Of a stretch of 17,154 bases of DNA, positions 1-6,463 are shown in pieces. The stretch comes from DASQWC01 sp035640475 (GTDB lineage: Bacteria > Actinomycetota > JAICYB01): contig DASQWC010000197.1 in the NCBI GenBank assembly GCA_035640475.1, positions 1 to 17,154 on the forward strand, in the 5' to 3' direction. Position 1 is the first letter of the stretch. The number at the start of each line of letters is the position of its first letter. The position numbers and the translations under genes were made by a program. Under the pieces are notes generated by a model. It was not told the DNA's origin. It saw nothing but the letters and a program-made list of their open reading frames with translations, and did no database searches.

Positions 1-452
1 GGAGTGTCAGGTTCGTCGGTGTCGCCACCACCGCCGCCGCCGCCGTCCGGCTGCTGGGGAGGCGCGGCGCCCGGCGAGCCGCCGCCGCAACCGCCGCCTC
101 CACCGCCGGCGCTGCCGTCGGCGCCGTTGCCGTTGCAGCTCGTGTACCCCGGAGGGATCGTTCCGTCGGGCTCCTCCGTGGGAGCGGGTGCTGGTGCAGC
201 GGCCGTGGTCGTCCGCCGCGCACCCGAGGACCTGCGAGCGGTGCCCGTCGCCTTCTTCGGCGCGGCCGTCACGACGGACGGCGCAGGTGTCGAATCGTCG
301 ATCTGGAGATCGTCGAACAGTCCGGTCGGCTCGGGATTCGAGAGCTCTGACGACTCGTCGGGGTCGTTGGAGTCGTTGAGGGATGCGATCAAGGCGACGC
401 CGAACATGGCGACCGCGAGCGACGCGAAGGCAATACCGATTCGCTGTCTCAT
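1..452 (-). CDS. Partial Gly/Pro-rich secreted or membrane-anchored protein, function unknown
   Basis: An open minus-strand frame starts with ATG at 452 and runs off the left edge without a stop; about 150 residues are visible. The N-terminus (MRQRIGIAFASLAVAMFGVA) has a short basic head and a roughly 18-residue hydrophobic segment, so it is a signal peptide or a single membrane anchor. An acidic Ser/Asp/Glu-rich linker follows (about residues 26-55), then an Ala/Thr/Pro stretch (about 58-95), then glycine runs with two cysteines (about residues 105 and 123). The composition suggests a disordered extracytoplasmic linker whose functional domain, if any, lies outside the window. On the minus strand a G-rich stretch (GGGGGGTGGG) precedes the ATG and could act as ribosome binding site. 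No family is recognised. The opposite-strand proline-rich frame over the same bases is its shadow. Confidence 0.6.
   Translation of the reverse strand, partial: MRQRIGIAFASLAVAMFGVALIASLNDSNDPDESSELSNPEPTGLFDDLQIDDSTPAPSVVTAAPKKATGTARRSSGARRTTTAAAPAPAPTEEPDGTIPPGYTSCNGNGADGSAGGGGGGCGGGSPGAAPPQQPDGGGGGGGDTDEPDT
24..107. repeat. GCC/GCN trinucleotide low-complexity tracts
   Basis: Two runs of near-perfect GCC-type triplets, about 24-47 and 78-107, encode glycine runs in the minus-strand partial gene. They look like simple-sequence tracts in a disordered region. They could vary in length between strains, and short-read assembly is error-prone here. Confidence 0.6.
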
Positions 453-462
453 CCCACCCCCC

Positions 463-468
463 AGGGTA
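463..468 (-). promoter_or_regulatory. Possible -10 element for the partial secreted-protein gene
   Basis: The minus strand reads TACCCT ten bases before the ATG at 452, fitting the loose TANNNT pattern. No convincing -35 is seen. The 48-base gap between this gene and the upstream oxidoreductase holds nothing else I can identify. Confidence 0.2.
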
Positions 469-500
469 GGCCCAGTCGGGGATCCGTGCCCGTCTGCGCG

Positions 501-1361
501 TTAGCCCTCGTCAAGTGCGGGAAAAACGTCGGTTCCAAACGATGAGAGGACCTCGAGGCGATGCACGGGTAGTCCGGTGAAGATCACGTGCTGGGCGCCG
601 GCGGCGATGAGGGCGCGGGCCGGGTCGATCGCCGCCTCGCCCGGTGGAGCGATCGTCATGACCGTCCGCTCGATCTCGTCGTAGTCCCGGCCGACGTCGT
701 CGCAATGCCGCTTGAGGACGTCGAACTTGTGACCGATCTCCTGCGCGTTGCCGGCGACATTGCACGCGTCGGCATATTGGGCGACGAGGCGCAGCGTGCG
801 CTTCTCTCCGCCTCCACCGATCATGATCGGCGGCCGCGGCCGTCGGATCGGCTGCGGCGAGCAGAGCGTCTCCTCCAGCGTGAAGTGCTTTCCCTTAAAG
901 GGTCCGTTGTCGTCGGACCACATCTGGTTTGCGATCTGGAGTGCATCCTCGAGCCGTTCGAAGCGCTCGCGCAGCGGCGGGAACGGAACACCGAGTCCTT
1001 TGTGCTCGCGTTCGAACCAAGCGGCTCCGACGGCAAACCACGCCCGTCCGCCGGAGAGGACGTCGAGCGTCGTGACCTGCTTCACGAGCACACCGGGATG
1101 GCGGTACGTGATGCCGGTCACGAGAGTGCCGAGACTGATCCGCTCGGTAACGGCCGCGAGATACGGAAGCGTTGTGTAGCCCTCGAGCATGTCGAGCTCC
1201 GCATCACCAACCATCGGCAGTTGGAAGAAGTGATCCATCACCCACAGCGACGAGAAGCCGGCATCCTCGGCCGTGCGCGCGACGTCGGCGAGCACCTGCG
1301 CGTCGTTGTCGGGTGATCCGGGCCAGCTGAACCAGGGGATCTGCAAACCGAACTTGACCAC
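501..1361 (-). CDS. LLM-class (luciferase-like) F420-dependent oxidoreductase
   Basis: A 286-residue protein of the bacterial luciferase-like monooxygenase superfamily, a TIM-barrel flavin or deazaflavin enzyme. The start MVKFGLQIP, the segment AEDAGFSSLWVMDHFFQLP, the SLGTLVTGITYRHPGVL strand and the later GGGGEKRTLRLVAQYADACN block are typical of actinobacterial F420-type LLM proteins. Length matches the family. The cofactor (F420 rather than FMN) is inferred from family resemblance, and the substrate is unknown. The start is GTG at 1361, supported by an AAGGAG ribosome binding site seven bases upstream. The gene follows larC on the same strand after 42 bases, so it could be read through from larBC or from its own weak promoter. 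No functional tie to the nickel cofactor is known to me. Confidence 0.85.
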   Translation of the reverse strand: MVKFGLQIPWFSWPGSPDNDAQVLADVARTAEDAGFSSLWVMDHFFQLPMVGDAELDMLEGYTTLPYLAAVTERISLGTLVTGITYRHPGVLVKQVTTLDVLSGGRAWFAVGAAWFEREHKGLGVPFPPLRERFERLEDALQIANQMWSDDNGPFKGKHFTLEETLCSPQPIRRPRPPIMIGGGGEKRTLRLVAQYADACNVAGNAQEIGHKFDVLKRHCDDVGRDYDEIERTVMTIAPPGEAAIDPARALIAAGAQHVIFTGLPVHRLEVLSSFGTDVFPALDEG

Positions 1362-1368
1362 GGAGCCG

Positions 1369-1374
1369 CTCCTT
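1369..1374 (-). promoter_or_regulatory. Ribosome binding site fixing the GTG start of the LLM oxidoreductase
   Basis: The minus strand reads AAGGAG, seven bases before GTG 1361. It supports this start. A possible -10 (TAGACT, minus strand, 1390-1395) lies about 30 bases upstream of the start, inside the 42-base gap after larC; no clear -35 was found. Confidence 0.55.
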
Positions 1375-1403
1375 GAGTCGGTGAGCGCCAGTCTACGGCT
1401 CGG

Positions 1404-2597
1404 TCAGCTGCGTTCGCCGAGCGCCGCGCGTGCGTTGCGGAGCGCTTCGTCGTACACATCCTTCAATGCCGCGCTCCGACGTTCGGCGACGGCGACGCAG
1501 TCTTGGAACTCCGGTGCGATCGTGACGATCTCGTCGGCGATACGCGCGACTTTGACCCGGACGTCGCCGCCGCCGACGCGGACTCGAAGCTCTTCGCGTT
1601 CGAGTGCCCATCGTGTTGTCTCGCGTCTGCGCACGCCGAGCGTCGTCGTGTGACGGAACACGCTCTCGGCAATTCGCGCTTCGTCCGACGGGTGCACGAG
1701 CACGGACAGTTGGAAGGCCGGACGGGTCTTCTTCATGAGTATCGGCGTCACCCATGCGTCGAGCGCGCCCACGCGCATCAACGCTTCTAGGGCGTAGCCG
1801 ATTGACTCAGGTGTCTGATCGTCGATGTTCGTTTCGAGGAGGACACACGTTTCGATCCGCGTTCCGCCGGGCTCCGCGCGTTCACCGAGGAGGACGCGGC
1901 TGATGTTCGGCCGGCTCGTGTCGCGTGTGCCGCCGCCGGTTCCCGTCGCGATCAGCGTCAGCTCCGGCATCGCGCCGAACGCGGCGTCGTGCGCGACGAG
2001 AATCGCCGCGCCCGTCGGTGTGACGAGCTCGCTCGTTGCGTCGATGCCTCGCAGCGCCGCGCCGGCGAGGAGCTCGAGCGTGACCGGGGCGGGAAGTGGC
2101 AGCGCCCCGTGTCCGGACGCGATCCAACCGCTCGGCACCGGAACCGGCGCCGCGTGCACGTCCGCAACTCCGAGCACGTGCAGTGCCGAGGATGCGCCGA
2201 CGAGGTCTGCCGCCGTGTCGGCCGAGCCGAGCTCGTGCAGGTGGACGTCTTCGATCGACGTCCCGTGGACGACCGCCTCGGCTCCCACGAGCGCGTCGAG
2301 TCCGGCGAGCGCCCGCCTCCGCGCGGCATCTGCGAGGTCCGCGCGTTCGAGGGCGCTGCGCAGCTCGCGTGCCGTCAGCGTCGAGGAGTCGGTCTTCACT
2401 TCTGCCCGCAGGCACGCGAGCCCGCCGCGCTCGTCGTCGACGAACGTGATCCCGCACCCCAGGCCGAGGGATTCGATCGCATCGGAGACCGTCGTTTGTA
2501 CGTCGATGCCGAGGCGCCGTCCGGCGTCGGCGAGCGCGGCGATGATCATGTCGCCCGACGCTCCGGACGCCAGATCGAAGTACGCGATCCTCGTCAT
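1404..2597 (-). CDS. larC: Nickel-pincer cofactor biosynthesis protein LarC (nickel insertion)
   Basis: A 397-residue LarC. In the known pathway LarC is a CTP-dependent cyclometallase that inserts nickel into the pyridinium-bis-thiocarboxylate mononucleotide, giving the cofactor of lactate racemase and related enzymes. Visible family landmarks are the N-terminal MTRIAYFDLASGASGDM, the HLHELGSADTAADLVG block near residue 120, the SELVTPTGAAIL segment, and the C-terminal LETNIDDQTPESIGYALEAL and MKKTRPAFQLSVLV motifs. It is one uninterrupted frame covering both LarC1 and LarC2 parts, with no frameshift of the kind used in Lactobacillus. The ATG at 2597 overlaps the larB stop in an ATGA, so the two are translationally coupled. 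The frame stays open upstream into larB, but that extension is not LarC-like. Neither larE nor a larA homologue lies in the window. Confidence 0.93.
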   Translation of the reverse strand: MTRIAYFDLASGASGDMIIAALADAGRRLGIDVQTTVSDAIESLGLGCGITFVDDERGGLACLRAEVKTDSSTLTARELRSALERADLADAARRRALAGLDALVGAEAVVHGTSIEDVHLHELGSADTAADLVGASSALHVLGVADVHAAPVPVPSGWIASGHGALPLPAPVTLELLAGAALRGIDATSELVTPTGAAILVAHDAAFGAMPELTLIATGTGGGTRDTSRPNISRVLLGERAEPGGTRIETCVLLETNIDDQTPESIGYALEALMRVGALDAWVTPILMKKTRPAFQLSVLVHPSDEARIAESVFRHTTTLGVRRRETTRWALEREELRVRVGGGDVRVKVARIADEIVTIAPEFQDCVAVAERRSAALKDVYDEALRNARAALGERS

Positions 2598-3256
2598 CTC
2601 TTGCGCGTGACGAGCGCCGCAAAGAATCCGGCGCCGAAGCCGTTGTCGATGTTCACGGCCACGACTTGCGGCGCGCATGAGTTGAGCATGCCGAGGAGGG
2701 CGGCGACGCCGTTCAACGACGTGCCGTAGCCGATCGACGTAGGAACGGCGACGATTGGGAGCCCGGTGAGCCCACCGACGACGGTCGGCAGCGCGCCTTC
2801 CATTCCCGCGACGACCACGAGCGCATCGCACGTCGTGATCCGCTCGAGCTTCGAAACGAGCCGGTGGAGGCCGGCCACTCCGACGTCGTAGATCCGGTCC
2901 GCCGCGGCACCGGCGGCCTCCGCTGTGAGCGCGGCCTCTTCGGCGATGGGGATGTCGGCCGTGCCCGCGGCCAGCACGCCGACCGTTCCGGCGGCGACGA
3001 CCGGATCGCGCCAGATACGCATGAGCCCGGCCGCCTCGTGGAACTCCGCCTCCGGGAGCACGGCGCGGACTGCTTCGTAAGCTTCGACATTCGTCTTGGT
3101 GACGAGGATGGGACCGCGGTTGCGTTCTTTGAGGCGCAAGACGATTTCGGCGACCTGCTCGGGTGTTTTCCCAATCCCGAGAACCGCTTCGGGCAGTCCC
3201 CACCGGTCTTCGCGCTCGTGATCAAGATTCGCGAAGGGAAGAGAATCGTCACTCAT
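2594..3256 (-). CDS. larB: Nickel-pincer cofactor biosynthesis protein LarB
   Basis: A 220-residue LarB, the PurE-like enzyme that carboxylates nicotinic acid adenine dinucleotide at C5 and hydrolyses it, the first step of nickel-pincer cofactor synthesis. The family core is complete: ANLDHEREDRWGLPEAVLGIGKTPEQ (about 9-34), the GTADIPIAEEA segment (98-108), YDVGVAGLHRL (123-133), VVVAGMEGALPTVVGGL (147-163) and NSCAPQVVAVNIDNGFGAGF (192-211). Cys194 in NSCA matches the position known in the family to form a substrate adduct. The N-terminus is about 20-25 residues shorter than many LarB proteins, lacking the usual leading helix. The ATG at 3256 has no clear Shine-Dalgarno sequence but sits six bases after a TAACCT -10-like element, suggesting a leaderless mRNA. 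It precedes and overlaps larC. Confidence 0.93.
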   Translation of the reverse strand: MSDDSLPFANLDHEREDRWGLPEAVLGIGKTPEQVAEIVLRLKERNRGPILVTKTNVEAYEAVRAVLPEAEFHEAAGLMRIWRDPVVAAGTVGVLAAGTADIPIAEEAALTAEAAGAAADRIYDVGVAGLHRLVSKLERITTCDALVVVAGMEGALPTVVGGLTGLPIVAVPTSIGYGTSLNGVAALLGMLNSCAPQVVAVNIDNGFGAGFFAALVTRKR

Positions 3257-3281
3257 CAGGCAAGGTTAGTATCGAACGCCC
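3257..3281. promoter_or_regulatory. 25-bp divergent promoter between larB and the DUF4446 gene
   Basis: The whole gap between two divergent start codons is 25 bases. On the minus strand TAACCT (3263-3268) ends six bases before the larB ATG. On the plus strand TAGTAT (3267-3272) ends nine bases before the ATG at 3282. The two hexamers overlap by two bases. Neither gene has room for a Shine-Dalgarno leader, so both mRNAs may be leaderless or nearly so. -35 elements, if any, would lie inside the opposite genes; none is obvious. Confidence 0.5.
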
Positions 3282-3758
3282 ATGCTCAACGGGGCCGACC
3301 TCCTCGCCGTCGTTCTCGGTGTGATGGCGCTCATCGTCGCGATGGGCGTCTTCTTCTCGTTCGCCGCGGTGCGCAGGCGCCTCATCGTTCTCCAGGGACG
3401 TGGTCGGAGCGAGGACATACTGGAGGCGGTCTCGCGGCAAGCCGAGGCCGTCCGGGCGCTGCGGGAGGACATCCAGCACCTCAGCCGCGAGCTGCACGCG
3501 CTGCACGAAGCGTTTCGGGGAACGTTGCAGCGGTTTGCCGTATACCGCTACGACGCGTTCGAAGATATGGGCGGACAGCTCTCGTTCTCCGCCGCGATCC
3601 TGAACGACTTCGGCGATGGGCTCGTGATCTCCTGCATCAACGGGCGTACGGAGGCGAGGACGTACGCGAAACCGGTCGCGCGAGCAACATCTGCGTTCAA
3701 CCTCTCACCCGAAGAGCAGGAAGCGATACGGCTGGCGTTATCGGGAGCCGCGCGATGA
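3282..3758 (+). CDS. DUF4446 family membrane-anchored protein
   Basis: A 158-residue protein matching the DUF4446 pattern. One N-terminal transmembrane helix (about 6-28) is followed by a basic RRR stop-transfer, a predicted coiled coil (about 43-78, with the heptad-like RQAEAVRALREDIQHLSREL), and the conserved C-terminal domain with YRYDAFEDMGGQLSFSAAIL (88-107), NGRTEARTYAKPV (120-132) and LSPEEQEAIRLAL (141-153). The biochemical role of the family is not known to me. It overlaps pheA by four bases (ATGA, 3755-3758), so it is the first gene of a DUF4446-pheA-serS operon. The TAGTAT element just upstream is its likely promoter. Confidence 0.88.
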   Translation: MLNGADLLAVVLGVMALIVAMGVFFSFAAVRRRLIVLQGRGRSEDILEAVSRQAEAVRALREDIQHLSRELHALHEAFRGTLQRFAVYRYDAFEDMGGQLSFSAAILNDFGDGLVISCINGRTEARTYAKPVARATSAFNLSPEEQEAIRLALSGAAR

Positions 3759-4657
3759 CGGCGCCGACCTTCGGGTTTCTCGGCCCCCCGGGCACGTTCA
3801 CGCAAGAAGCGCTGTTGCAGGTGGTCGACCCGGAGTCGGCCGAGCTCATCTATTACCCGACCGTTGAGGAGGTGATCCTCGCCGTCGAGAGCGGCGAGGT
3901 ATCGCAAGGGATGGTCCCGATCGAGAACTCGGTCGAGGGCACCGTCAACGCGACGATCGACGCGCTGGGCTTCGAGACCGAAGGACTATGGATCCAGCGC
4001 GAAGTCATCTTGCAGGTGCGCCTGCACCTGCTCGCCCGGGCGGGAACGCAGCTGTCGGACATCAACGAGGTCTATTCGATCCCCCACGCCACGGCGCAAT
4101 GCCGCCGCTGGCTGCGAACAAACCTTCCGAACGCGGCGACCGTTGCGGCCAACTCGACCGCGGAAGCTGCCGGACGCATCGCGTACGAGAAGGGATCGGC
4201 GGCCGCCATCGGTCCCAATCTCGCCGCGCAGCTGTTCGGACTCGAGGTCGTCGCGCGCGACGTGACCGATCACCCGGAGGCCGAGACCCGGTTCGTCGTC
4301 GTGGGAAAGGAGCACGCGGCGCCGTCCGGCCGCGACAAGACGTCGCTGGTCGTGTTCATCGCGGTCGACCGTCCCGGGGCGCTGCTCGAGATCCTGAAGG
4401 AGTTCGCGCAGCGCGACATCAACCTCACCAAGCTCGAGTCGCGTCCGACCAAACGTGTTCTCGGCGAGTACTGCTTCTTCATCGATCTGGAAGGCCACAT
4501 GGACGACGCGATCGTGAAGGATGCGCTCGTGTCGCTCGAGCCGATGGTCGCCAAGATCAAGTCGCTCGGTTCCTATCCGCGCGCGGTGGGGCGGCTCGAT
4601 GCCGAGCGGCTCGCGCGGCGAGCGCGAGCCGCGAAGGCGAGAGCCGGCACCGAGTAG
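3755..4657 (+). CDS. pheA: Prephenate dehydratase with C-terminal ACT domain
   Basis: A 300-residue monofunctional prephenate dehydratase (prephenate to phenylpyruvate, phenylalanine synthesis). The catalytic domain starts FGFLGPPGTFTQEAL (6-20), continues with VPIENSVEGTVNATIDAL (54-71) and ends with the conserved Thr-Arg-Phe (178-180), whose Thr is catalytic in the family. The regulatory ACT domain follows (about 197-275) with the phenylalanine-binding motifs GALLEIL (208-214) and ESRP (228-231), so feedback inhibition by Phe is expected. There is no chorismate mutase domain. The basic Ala/Arg-rich tail (280-300) is an extension. The ATG at 3755 is preceded by GGGAG at good spacing and overlaps the DUF4446 stop. 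The frame is open for about 300 codons upstream, but that is antisense of larB and not homologous. Confidence 0.96.
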   Translation: MTAPTFGFLGPPGTFTQEALLQVVDPESAELIYYPTVEEVILAVESGEVSQGMVPIENSVEGTVNATIDALGFETEGLWIQREVILQVRLHLLARAGTQLSDINEVYSIPHATAQCRRWLRTNLPNAATVAANSTAEAAGRIAYEKGSAAAIGPNLAAQLFGLEVVARDVTDHPEAETRFVVVGKEHAAPSGRDKTSLVVFIAVDRPGALLEILKEFAQRDINLTKLESRPTKRVLGEYCFFIDLEGHMDDAIVKDALVSLEPMVAKIKSLGSYPRAVGRLDAERLARRARAAKARAGTE

Positions 4658-4663
4658 AGCGCG

Positions 4664-5914
4664 ATGCTCGATCTGAGGCTGCTTCGTGAGGAGCCAGAGA
4701 CCGTCCGGGCCGCGTTGGCACGCCGCGGCGCGGATCGCGTGCTCGATGACGTGCTCGCTGCAGATGCGCGGCGGCGGGAGATCGTGCACAAGGTCGATGA
4801 GAAGAAGCACGAGCAGAACGTCATCTCCAAGCAGATGGCGAAGGCCTCATCCGACGAGCGCGAGTCCCTTCTCGAACGGGCCCGCGGGCTGAAGGCCGAG
4901 ATCGACGCGCTCGAGCCCAGGTTGCGCGAGGCCGACGAGCAGCTCGAGATGCTCGCGGCGGGGTTGCCCAACCTTCCGCACGAATCCGTCCCGATCGGCG
5001 AGTCCGACGACGACAACGTCGAGCTGCGGCGGTGGGGAGACATTCGCGAGATCCCGGGAGCCGAGGACCACCTGGATATCGGACGCCGCCTCGGCCTCAT
5101 CGACACCGACCGCGCGTCTCGTGCCTCCGGGTCGCGCTTCGGCTATCTGTTCGGCGATCTCGTCTTTCTCGAGCTTGCACTGGTTCGCTACGTCCTCGAT
5201 CGCGTCGGTCCTCACGGGTTCACTCCGGTCGTGCCGCCCGCGCTCGTCCGGCGCGAAGTCATGTACGGACAAGGAGCGTTGCCGGGAGACGAGGCGCAGT
5301 ACTACGTCGTCCAGGACGGCTTGTACCTGACCGGTACATCCGAGCAAGCCTTGTGCGCCATTCATATGGAGGAGGAGCTCGAGGCGGCCGAGCTTCCGAA
5401 GCGCTACGCGGCCTTTTCGCCGTGCTTCCGTCGCGAAGCGGGGACCTGGGGCCGTGACACGCGGGGCATCTTCCGCGTGCACCAGTTCGACAAGGTCGAG
5501 CTCTTCTCCTACGCGCATCCCGAATCGTCGTGGGAGGAGCACGAGTTCCTCATCGGTCTGGAGGAGGAGCTCCTGCAGTCGCTCGAGATCCCATATCGCG
5601 CAATGAACGTCTGCACGGGTGAGCTCGGCTCCCCGGCGGCAAAGAAGGTCGACCTCGAGGCGTGGTTCCCGGGGCAGGGCCGGTACCGAGAGCTGACGTC
5701 GTGCTCCAACTGCACCGATTACCAATCGCGGCGGCTTCGGATCCGTCTCAAGGGGGCACCGGGCCTGCCGCACACGCTGAACGGCACCGGTTTTGCTATC
5801 GGCCGGACGATCGCCGCGATCCTCGAGAACTATCAGGAGCCGGGGGGCGGCGTGACGGTCCCAAAGGTCCTCGTCGAGTACATGCCGGGCGCCGTGACGG
5901 GCATCGGTTCGTAA
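4664..5914 (+). CDS. serS: Seryl-tRNA synthetase
   Basis: A 416-residue class II seryl-tRNA synthetase of normal bacterial length. Residues 1-110 form the antiparallel coiled-coil arm that binds the long variable arm of tRNA-Ser (MLDLRLLREEPETVRAAL, VDEKKHEQNVISKQM). The catalytic core shows motif 2 as FRREAGTWGRDTRGIFRVHQ with FDKVELF following, and motif 3 as NGTGFAIGRTIAAILENYQ. The TGTSEQ-like segment LTGTSEQALCAIH is also present. It starts six bases after the pheA stop, so it shares that operon, and its substrate tRNA-Ser gene lies 25 bases after its stop. Its own ribosome binding site is weak. Confidence 0.97.
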   Translation: MLDLRLLREEPETVRAALARRGADRVLDDVLAADARRREIVHKVDEKKHEQNVISKQMAKASSDERESLLERARGLKAEIDALEPRLREADEQLEMLAAGLPNLPHESVPIGESDDDNVELRRWGDIREIPGAEDHLDIGRRLGLIDTDRASRASGSRFGYLFGDLVFLELALVRYVLDRVGPHGFTPVVPPALVRREVMYGQGALPGDEAQYYVVQDGLYLTGTSEQALCAIHMEEELEAAELPKRYAAFSPCFRREAGTWGRDTRGIFRVHQFDKVELFSYAHPESSWEEHEFLIGLEEELLQSLEIPYRAMNVCTGELGSPAAKKVDLEAWFPGQGRYRELTSCSNCTDYQSRRLRIRLKGAPGLPHTLNGTGFAIGRTIAAILENYQEPGGGVTVPKVLVEYMPGAVTGIGS

Positions 5915-5927
5915 CGACACTCCCTTC

Positions 5928-5933
5928 TAAGCT
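5928..5933 (+). promoter_or_regulatory. Possible -10 element for tRNA-Ser
   Basis: TAAGCT ends six bases before the first base of the tRNA, fitting TANNNT. The -35 region inside the end of serS (TCGGTT/CGGTTC around 5904-5910) is poor. Read-through from serS is the alternative. Confidence 0.25.
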
Positions 5934-5939
5934 GGGTCC

Positions 5940-6023
5940 GGAGGAGTGTCCGAGCGGACGAAGGAGCCCGCCTTGAAAGCGGGTGCGTCTTTGGCGCCGT
6001 GGGTTCGAATCCCACCTCCTCCG
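5940..6023 (+). tRNA. tRNA-Ser (anticodon UGA)
   Basis: The acceptor arms GGAGGAG (5940-5946) and CTCCTCC (6016-6022) pair fully, with discriminator base G at 6023. The T arm is GTGGG-TTCGAAT-CCCAC (5999-6015). The anticodon arm is CCCGC-CTTGAAA-GCGGG, giving anticodon TGA, which reads UCA/UCG serine codons. A long variable arm (CGTCTTTGGCGCC region) marks class II tRNA and identifies serine. The 3' CCA is not encoded (the next bases are CAG). It lies just after serS, the synthetase that charges it. Confidence 0.95.
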
Positions 6024-6081
6024 CAGGTCATGGATGTGCATCGGCAGATGCGCCGGAGGTTTGGCCCCCCGCTTCGCGCTT

Positions 6082-6098
6082 CGGCGTAACCTACGCCG
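6082..6098. promoter_or_regulatory. Perfect inverted repeat upstream of the acyl-carrier operon
   Basis: CGGCGTA-ACC-TACGCCG is a perfect seven-base inverted repeat with a three-base centre, 30 bases before the ACP start. It contains TAACCT (6087-6092), which could be the operon -10, with TTGGCC (6061-6066) as an over-spaced -35 (20 bases). It may be an operator for a small dimeric repressor over the promoter, or an RNA hairpin. There is no U-tract, so it is not a canonical terminator. The rest of the 104-base gap after the tRNA shows only a weak GCATC-GATGC pairing. Confidence 0.4.
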
Positions 6099-6116
6099 TA
6101 GACCCCTGCATGTCCC

Positions 6117-6124
6117 AGGAGGAA
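6117..6124 (+). promoter_or_regulatory. Strong Shine-Dalgarno sequence of the ACP gene
   Basis: AGGAGGAA, with the AGGAGG core five bases before ATG 6128. It is the best ribosome binding site in the window and fixes the ACP start; later genes of the operon rely on overlaps. It suggests high expression of the carrier protein. Confidence 0.75.
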
Positions 6125-6127
6125 TCC

Positions 6128-6463
6128 ATGGAACGAAGCGTGATCTTCGACAAGCTGAGAAGCGAGCTTTCCGAAATCGTCGAAGTCCCCGAGGAGATGA
6201 TCGCGGAGGACTCGCTCCTCGTTGATCTCGATGCCGATTCGCTCGACATCCTGCAACTCACAATCGCCCTGAGGAACGCCTTCTCCATCGAGGTCGAAGA
6301 CGGCGAGGTGAAGGTGCTCTTGACCGAGCTCGCGCAATTCCTGCCGGATGAAGGGCTTGCCGGCGGCGAGCTGTCCGACGACGAGCTCGCTGAGGTGCGG
6401 AAGACCCTGCGGGTCGGAACGATCGTGAGTTTCGTCGAGGATCGGGTCAACGCCAAAAGCTGA
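6128..6463 (+). CDS. Acyl carrier protein, unusually long
   Basis: A 111-residue acidic carrier protein with the phosphopantetheine motif DADSLDILQL; Ser38 is the predicted attachment site. Helix I (MERSVIFDKLRSELSEIVEV) and the EEMIAEDSLLVDLDADSLD loop are classic ACP. Normal ACPs have 75-85 residues. Here the part after helix II is longer, with an inserted helical segment (about 60-90: VKVLLTELAQFLPDEG, then acidic LSDDELAEVRKTL) before the last helix (VGTIVSFVEDRVN). It is therefore a specialised carrier rather than the housekeeping AcpP. It heads the six-gene operon, and its stop overlaps the ketosynthase start (TGATG, sharing 6463). Modification by the operon's own phosphopantetheinyl transferase is likely. 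Confidence 0.9.
   Translation: MERSVIFDKLRSELSEIVEVPEEMIAEDSLLVDLDADSLDILQLTIALRNAFSIEVEDGEVKVLLTELAQFLPDEGLAGGELSDDELAEVRKTLRVGTIVSFVEDRVNAKS

Noticed and set aside
4..504. Plus-strand proline-rich open frame at the left edge
   Set aside because: It is the antisense of the minus-strand gene starting at 452, whose protein has a sensible signal/anchor segment; the proline runs only mirror glycine codons.
588..1316. 242-residue plus-strand frame opposite the LLM oxidoreductase
   Set aside because: It is antisense to a recognised family member and has charge-rich low-information composition.
2598..3203. N-terminal extension of larC giving a 599-residue frame
   Set aside because: The added residues are Arg-rich antisense-like sequence overlapping larB in another frame; LarC homology starts at MTRIAYFDL (2597), in ATGA overlap with larB.
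2864..3754. Upstream extension of pheA to a 597-residue frame
   Set aside because: It runs through larB on the opposite strand and through DUF4446 in another frame; prephenate dehydratase homology starts at 3755.
6082..6098. Inverted repeat as a rho-independent terminator of the tRNA
   Set aside because: The stem is perfect, but no T-tract follows, and it lies 30 bases before a strongly translated gene; operator or promoter context is more likely.
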